Below, one piece after another: positions 59,181 to 64,000 of a stretch of 64,000 nucleotides of DNA. Position numbers and translations under genes: made by a program. Location: the NCBI GenBank assembly GCA_036426205.1, contig CM071570.1:6527747-6591746 (forward strand), written 5' to 3'. The notes under the pieces were generated by a model. That model did not search any database. It had not been told where the DNA came from and saw only the letters and a program-made list of their open reading frames with translations. Every line of letters begins with the position of its first letter. Position 1 is the first letter of the stretch. The DNA comes from Ascaphus truei (taxonomy: Eukaryota; Chordata; Amphibia; Anura; Ascaphidae).

Positions 59181-59867
59181 AAGTAAAGATCATGATTGAC
59201 TACAACCCAACATTTCTTTTGTTTCCGTGTTTTAGCTAAAAATCTGAGTCCACTTAAGCAAAAAATATAAGTGAATCAAAAATATATTTCTTTATAACTA
59301 CAGCTTGGTTATCAAAAAGCTCTGTGGGAGTGATGTGTATAAACAGAAGTTTGTTTTGTATTTTCTGCATGAAATGTAAGCGTTTCTCACACGTGACACG
59401 AATTGTTAGCTAGAGAAGTTTACCCACTTCAGATTTGCCGGATTTGTTTACTCAAATGCAATATAAAAAAAAGTGACGCAAAGAGATGCAGAGTTTAATA
59501 CATCTCATTTTAATCTGTGTAACGTTGACTATCATTAACGTGATGTCGTTTGCATCAAATTTGCCTTGATACATCCCTTTCTAATGTATATTTTCTACAG
59601 TATTGTCAGCAAAGGCACATTTTTCATAAAAATAAATAATGTATTAAATGTACTGTATTATATGGATCTATCAGTGTATACACAGCACTGCACCAATAAT
59701 AGATGTGCAAAACTGTCCCCATTTTTGCAAAGTTTTCAAAGATTTTGCCATTTTGAATGATTTTTCACCAAGCTTTACAAGGCTACCAACAAAAAAAATC
59801 AGTTTTAGATGCTGCAGGAGTCTGCAAAATGTTGCAACACTGAGAGATCCAGAGCATGAAATAGAGC

Positions 59868-60470
59868 TGTTACAGGAGAGGAGAGAGAGAGAGAGAGCGA
59901 GAGAGCGGGGAAAAAGGGAAATAAGCACCCCAAAGTCTAAAGAGGTACCTCAAAGCAGGTGGCCCTTCATGTCAGTCTCTGGGTCTGGATATGTGTCTGC
60001 TTGAGGGGCCAGCCTCTGGCGGGTTCCTGGGTCAGTTATTGGGGAAACTCGCTCAAACACGACAAATAATTATTGAGATGCTGTGTGCTACCTGGGAGAT
60101 GCTTTGAGCAGCAGAAAGCTGAGCACCTAAATTGTTTATTTTAATACATTCATTAAACAAATACTGTAGTGCACCGATAAGGGATTTATTTTCTCTCAGT
60201 ACCCCTGTGTCCTTCTGCAGTTCCTGGGTCCTCTGTCTCCAGGAATATAGGTCTGATCTCCTGGTGTCTTGATGTCTGCACACAGCCCTCCTGTGTGCTC
60301 AAGACTCTCTTGGTTATTTCACAACAGAAGGCTTTTACTCTGCTCTGATTAACCAGGTGGAGACTGGTTAATTGTGTGTAGCTGCAATTAACCAGCTCCC
60401 TGCTGGATTCCTTCCACCACTGAGTCTTTCCAGTGAAGCCTCACCGAGACAGGGTTAATTACCTGTTACA
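59868..60470 (-). repeat. LTR-like sequence, minus orientation
   Basis: The plus-strand edges are TGTTACAGGAG and ACCTGTTACA. An AATAAA lies on the minus strand near 60190. A GA microsatellite starts just inside the left edge. The bases AGAGC occur next to both edges but are off by one base on the right. Confidence 0.4.
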
Positions 60471-60705
60471 AAGAGCAAAAGCAATAACAAGCATTCCATG
60501 AAAGAAAAACTGCAATAGAGGCAAGTGCATGCACTATAAATAATAAAACGTGATAAATACTTCCAAAATAGGAAAACAAAGTTTCTGTCCTATGTGGGAC
60601 CTTAATCACAGCGGTGGTATTTTACTTTGGACTACATTATATTTTTTGGACATTGAGTTTGCAGTTCTGCGTATTCTTTGGGTGAAATATTTATCATATA
60701 TGTAC

Positions 60706-60709
60706 AGTA

Positions 60710-60752
<43 letters not shown>
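60706..60752. repeat. (TG)n(TA)n microsatellite
   Basis: About seven TG units followed by about 15 TA units. Confidence 0.95.
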
Positions 60753-60754
<2 letters not shown>

Positions 60755-61156
60755 CAAAAACAATAAAATAGTGCTAAAATATGCACCTAAATGTTTGTAA
60801 GATAAAAGGCTATATGATATATTTACCCAGTAATGAGATGTATAGAGGACCAGAATATGGTACAGTATATACCTCAATGGTCATAGTGTAGTCTATAAAA
60901 TCGCAGACACATTAAAAAATTAGATAACTAATTAGACAAATATTCAAACCAATGTAAGAATTGAAGTTTTTAATTTCAGCATAAACTATCATTTTGATAT
61001 TATAAACTGCTGACCTAGAAGTGTATGTAGGTGTGTGTATACACGTGTAAATGAGTTAGTCCATTGTCCGAACAGATGACAGGATACCAGGTCAAGCGAT
61101 GTTTCGAAGATTACTGTATTACAGTTACTGTATGCGAGAAACTGTTTCAAAGAGAC

Positions 61157-61227
61157 ATGGTACTTGAGCCAATCAGATCGTGGGAACTATATCCCCAATC
61201 TGATTGGCTGTAGTAGACCATTGTCAT
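61157..61227. repeat. Left arm of a 70-bp inverted repeat pair
   Basis: 'tggtacttgagccaatcag', 'gggaactatatccccaat' and 'ggctgtagtagacca' are matched in inverse orientation at 63026-63093, 1.8 kb away. Confidence 0.75.
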
Positions 61228-63025
61228 GGGAGACCAGGTTTATTAACACCTTTTTATACCGAGATCATTGATTGAGCAAAACAAGGAGGTAAAATAAATT
61301 GTAATTTATTTCACAAAAAGACATACACACAATGTAACACAATTCACAAGGTTAACACACTTACTGGAACGGGGCTAACGAATAAATCCATTTCTGGAAC
61401 GAAATTCACCAAGATGACCTTTTTAGAGCACTTTCCAATGACTGGTAGTTACTCACAAAAGTCCTGGAACTGATTTCAGCATGCAATGCCAGCCACGACT
61501 GCTACGTTCTGAAAAGCGGGACTTAGATTCTTTTCTGAGATCAAAATCCTTGAAGCCAGCTCGCTTCTATTCAGTCCAGAGCATCTTTGAATTTGCCACT
61601 GTTGGTTTGGCGCTTGGAATATGCGCTCCTGATTGGCTGTAAGCTCTTTTAAGGCTTTCAAGCTTTCATTCACTAACCTGGGCAGCCTATCAGAGTGTAG
61701 GAATTCTCCTGCCAGCCAATCACTGATTTACCGGTATTGTAAAACCGGAGGGCACATTTTTTCAGGTTGTAAAGGGGCATGCACCAACCTGACACCTCTG
61801 CCACTTTGCATACAGAGCCCACCCACTGCCCAGGCTCCAAAGAGTCTGGGTTCTGGCAAATGGTTGCTGGATAGCCTTGTGTTAGCCCAGGATGTGGGTA
61901 CTCAAGCAGAACTGCACTACCCCTCCAGTTCTAACACCTTGACATCCCTGAGGCTTTCAAGTACGGACTCCGCACAGACACAGAGGCACCAAGCTTGGTT
62001 GCCAACTGGGCTGGACTAAACTCATGACTTGGAAATCCTTCAGTTCCTATACAGGTTATCAATATATATAACACATATTCCCAGCTAGCTCAAACTCCCA
62101 CACCCACCACATCATGAATATATATTTATGTTATACTTTTTACCATATGTTTTGTCAATGGGATGTAGCATTGGGCACCCCTGTCTCTTGTTATCAATAT
62201 ATATACACATTAAACTATAACTATTTAATAAAATATATTGTGTCCTGTTTTCTGTGTGCTAAAAGGTATGAGTTCCTATTCTGGTGTCAGGGATTGAGTG
62301 AGTGTATATATTCCCTACATTCACTAGCCTCATTCTTGGCACACATTAGAAAAATAACTTTTAAAACTTGTCGATACCGTAATCATGCTCAGCTTTATAA
62401 TTTAGCTGGAGCATCCCCCTGAACCCCTACACTAGGTTCAGTGTACCTGGGTATGTATCTGGGTATCTCTGCTATATTGGGAACCCCTGCTACACTATGG
62501 ACTCCGTGAATAGCTGCCTATATAGTTTAACCCCTTCATACCATTTACCTTGTATGGATGATGCTACAGCTGGGATCCTGGCTGTGAGCCGTCATAACGC
62601 TTCCAGAGTCAGAGTTTGACGGAGTAATGTGCTTGGCTGTATCCAAGAATCTCACTCAATTCCCGGATACAACTTTTAGGGTATCTCATAACTTTGGAAC
62701 CCCGATACATAGTTACATTCTGTAAAGACTTTCTCCGACAAACCCACCCTGAAACGTACAGCCTAGAAATCTCCCGATCCCAGAACCCCAGTAAAAGCAA
62801 AAGACAGATACATCTTTAATGTCACAAAATTAGTATACAGTCCCAGTAATATATTTTCGACATCTGGGTCCCAGAGTTGACACTCTAAGACCCTACCACA
62901 CAGGTCAGGGTTAACCAAGTGGGCTTAATCTTTATTGATGAGCCTGGTTAACCCCTTCACCGTCACAACCATGTGACCGAGTTTTTGGGAGAAAGGATGT
63001 GACGTCATCCAAAGGCAGTCATATG
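61228..63025. other. Non-coding interval between inverted arms
   Basis: No supported gene. It could be the interior of an LTR or DNA element bounded by the arms at 61157 and 63026. I found no transposase, reverse transcriptase or integrase motif. Confidence 0.3.
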
Positions 63026-63093
63026 GTCTACTACAGCCAATCATATTGGGGATATAGTTCCCACAATCTGATTGGCTCAAGTACCATGTGACA
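63026..63093. repeat. Right arm of a 70-bp inverted repeat pair
   Basis: Near reverse complement of 61157-61227. Contains two CCAATCA sites. Confidence 0.75.
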
Positions 63094-63289
63094 GCAGCCA
63101 TGTTGCTTTTGATTATGTCATGTTAAAGGAACGCAGCCATTCTGATTGGCTGGCTTCATTTCCTTTACATGACGTCACAAAAAAAAAAATAGGAAAAGCA
63201 CATGGTTTTCACTGGCCAATCAGGCCCGTGGGTACCATTTGCATAAAATGGGACGTCATAGTCCTATAAAAGCCTATGCAGCCTCATTT

Positions 63290-63960
63290 GACAGCAAGAA
63301 GCAGATGAGTAAAGAAGAAGCCATTGAGAATTGGCCCTGTTCCCTTAGGAATAAACAGATTAGGACATTCCTAGGCATTGTGGGTTACTACAGGCAATTT
63401 ATACCCCATTTTGAAACCCGGGCTGCAGAGCTTTTAGACTTAGTAAAAACAAGGGCAACCGATGTGGTAAAATGGAGCAGTGGTGAGGAGAACGCGTTTT
63501 AAGACCTGCGTACAGCGCTCTGCAGTCATCCAGTCTTGGTAGCCCCGGATTTTACAAAAGTTTTTTTCTGCAAAAGGATGCCCCAGAAGTAGGTCTCGGA
63601 GTAGTCCTGTCCCAGTTAGTAGGAGATAAGGAACACCCGGTCTTGTATTTAAGTCTCAAATTGTGTCCCCGCGAACAAAGGTACGCCATGGTAGAAAAAT
63701 AATGTTTTGCCGTAAAGTGGGCAACAGACACTTTAAAATATTACCTATTAGGCAGGTCTTTTACCATCATTACAGACCATGCACCCTTACAGAGGATGCA
63801 TAGAAACAAAGAAAAGAACTCTAGGGTTACCCGCTGGTTTCTGTCATTACAACTCTTCAATTTCACAGTACTGCAATGGCCAGGCATACTGCATGGTAAT
63901 GCGGACGCACTTTCTAGGGTGCACAGTCTCGGTGCACGGGCCGCTCCACTTGGTAATGTT
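63290..63960 (+). pseudogene. Gypsy (Metaviridae) pol fragment: end of reverse transcriptase and RNase H
   Basis: The frame gives RTFLGIVGYYRQFIPHF, then TDVVKWSSGEENAF, then LRTALCSHPVLVAPDFTK, the connection region after the reverse transcriptase palm. RNase H follows with EHPVLYLS, YAMVEK, AVKWATDTLKYYLLG and TIITDHAPLQ, and the end DNADALSRVHS-like (GNADALSR). Stops (63500, and after YAMVEK near 63702) and at least one frameshift near 63570 break it. It is a 5'-truncated copy: the catalytic YXDD of the reverse transcriptase is not in the window. Confidence 0.93.
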
Positions 63961-63964
63961 ACGC

Positions 63965-64000
63965 TGGGGAGGGGGATATGTGACAAGAGTCATAGACTCT
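63965..64000 (+). repeat. Polypurine tract and start of the Gypsy 3' LTR
   Basis: GGGGAGGGGGA at 63967-63976 is a polypurine tract. TGTGACAAGAG from 63979 is the expected LTR start. The LTR continues beyond the window. Confidence 0.75.

Noticed and set aside
1..64000. CRISPR array
   Set aside because: The regular arrays (39, 56, 87 bp) are tandem units without unique spacers.
1..64000. tRNA genes
   Set aside because: No stretch showed the A and B boxes with a foldable cloverleaf by eye.

Overview
The window looks like non-genic chromosomal DNA from a vertebrate, most likely an amphibian and probably a frog. This rests on the mixture and style of the repeats: TA-flanked MITEs, hAT MITEs with 8-bp duplications, a Penelope-like fragment, Gypsy pol, intron-bearing DNA transposon genes, microsatellites and minisatellites. 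The species call is inference. There are no bacterial operons, rRNAs, tRNAs or CRISPR arrays, and most reading frames over 60 codons are chance frames in repeats.

Layout. 1-6.5 kb: interspersed repeats, a hAT MITE with a perfect 8-bp target duplication (1433-2775), a decayed Penelope-like GIY-YIG fragment (4082-4460, minus) and two hammerhead-ribozyme-like modules. 6-9 kb: palindromic and GC-rich MITEs. 10-11.5 kb: an internally deleted Harbinger-type Myb-like gene. 12-24.3 kb: the most interesting stretch. It holds a five-exon Tc1/mariner-type transposase on the minus strand (20284 down to 13235) with GT-AG introns. Diverging from it across a short gap with back-to-back TATA boxes is a plus-strand gene with a BEN-like C-terminus (20529-22014). 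Further on is a minus-strand ORF with a diverged forkhead winged helix (23681-24261). A 5.2 kb LTR element with gag-like coding and no pol (14556-19745, 4-bp target duplication TACT) sits inside the first coding intron of the transposase.

24-46 kb: microsatellites, a CRE-containing foldback, GC-rich and TA-flanked MITEs, a 56-bp minisatellite (36.4-37.8 kb), a short myosin heavy chain rod pseudogene (39.2-39.5 kb, minus) and LTR-like pieces. 46.95-51.46 kb: a 39-bp minisatellite containing an assembly gap, a stretch full of indels, and a MITE inserted at a clean TA. 51-64 kb: a foldback MITE, a possible two-exon secreted-protein gene (54450-54893, plus), a solo LTR with TGTA duplication (56354-57112), other repeats, and at the right edge a broken Gypsy reverse transcriptase/RNase H segment running into the first bases of its 3' LTR.

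How the parts relate: almost everything is transposon biology. Two themes recur. Hammerhead-like cores (TGATGA, short stem, GAAAC) are often followed within about 60 nt by AATAAA. MITE families with different termini share the same internal cassettes. The transposase/BEN-like/forkhead-like cluster may be one multi-gene transposon, but I could not identify its termini.
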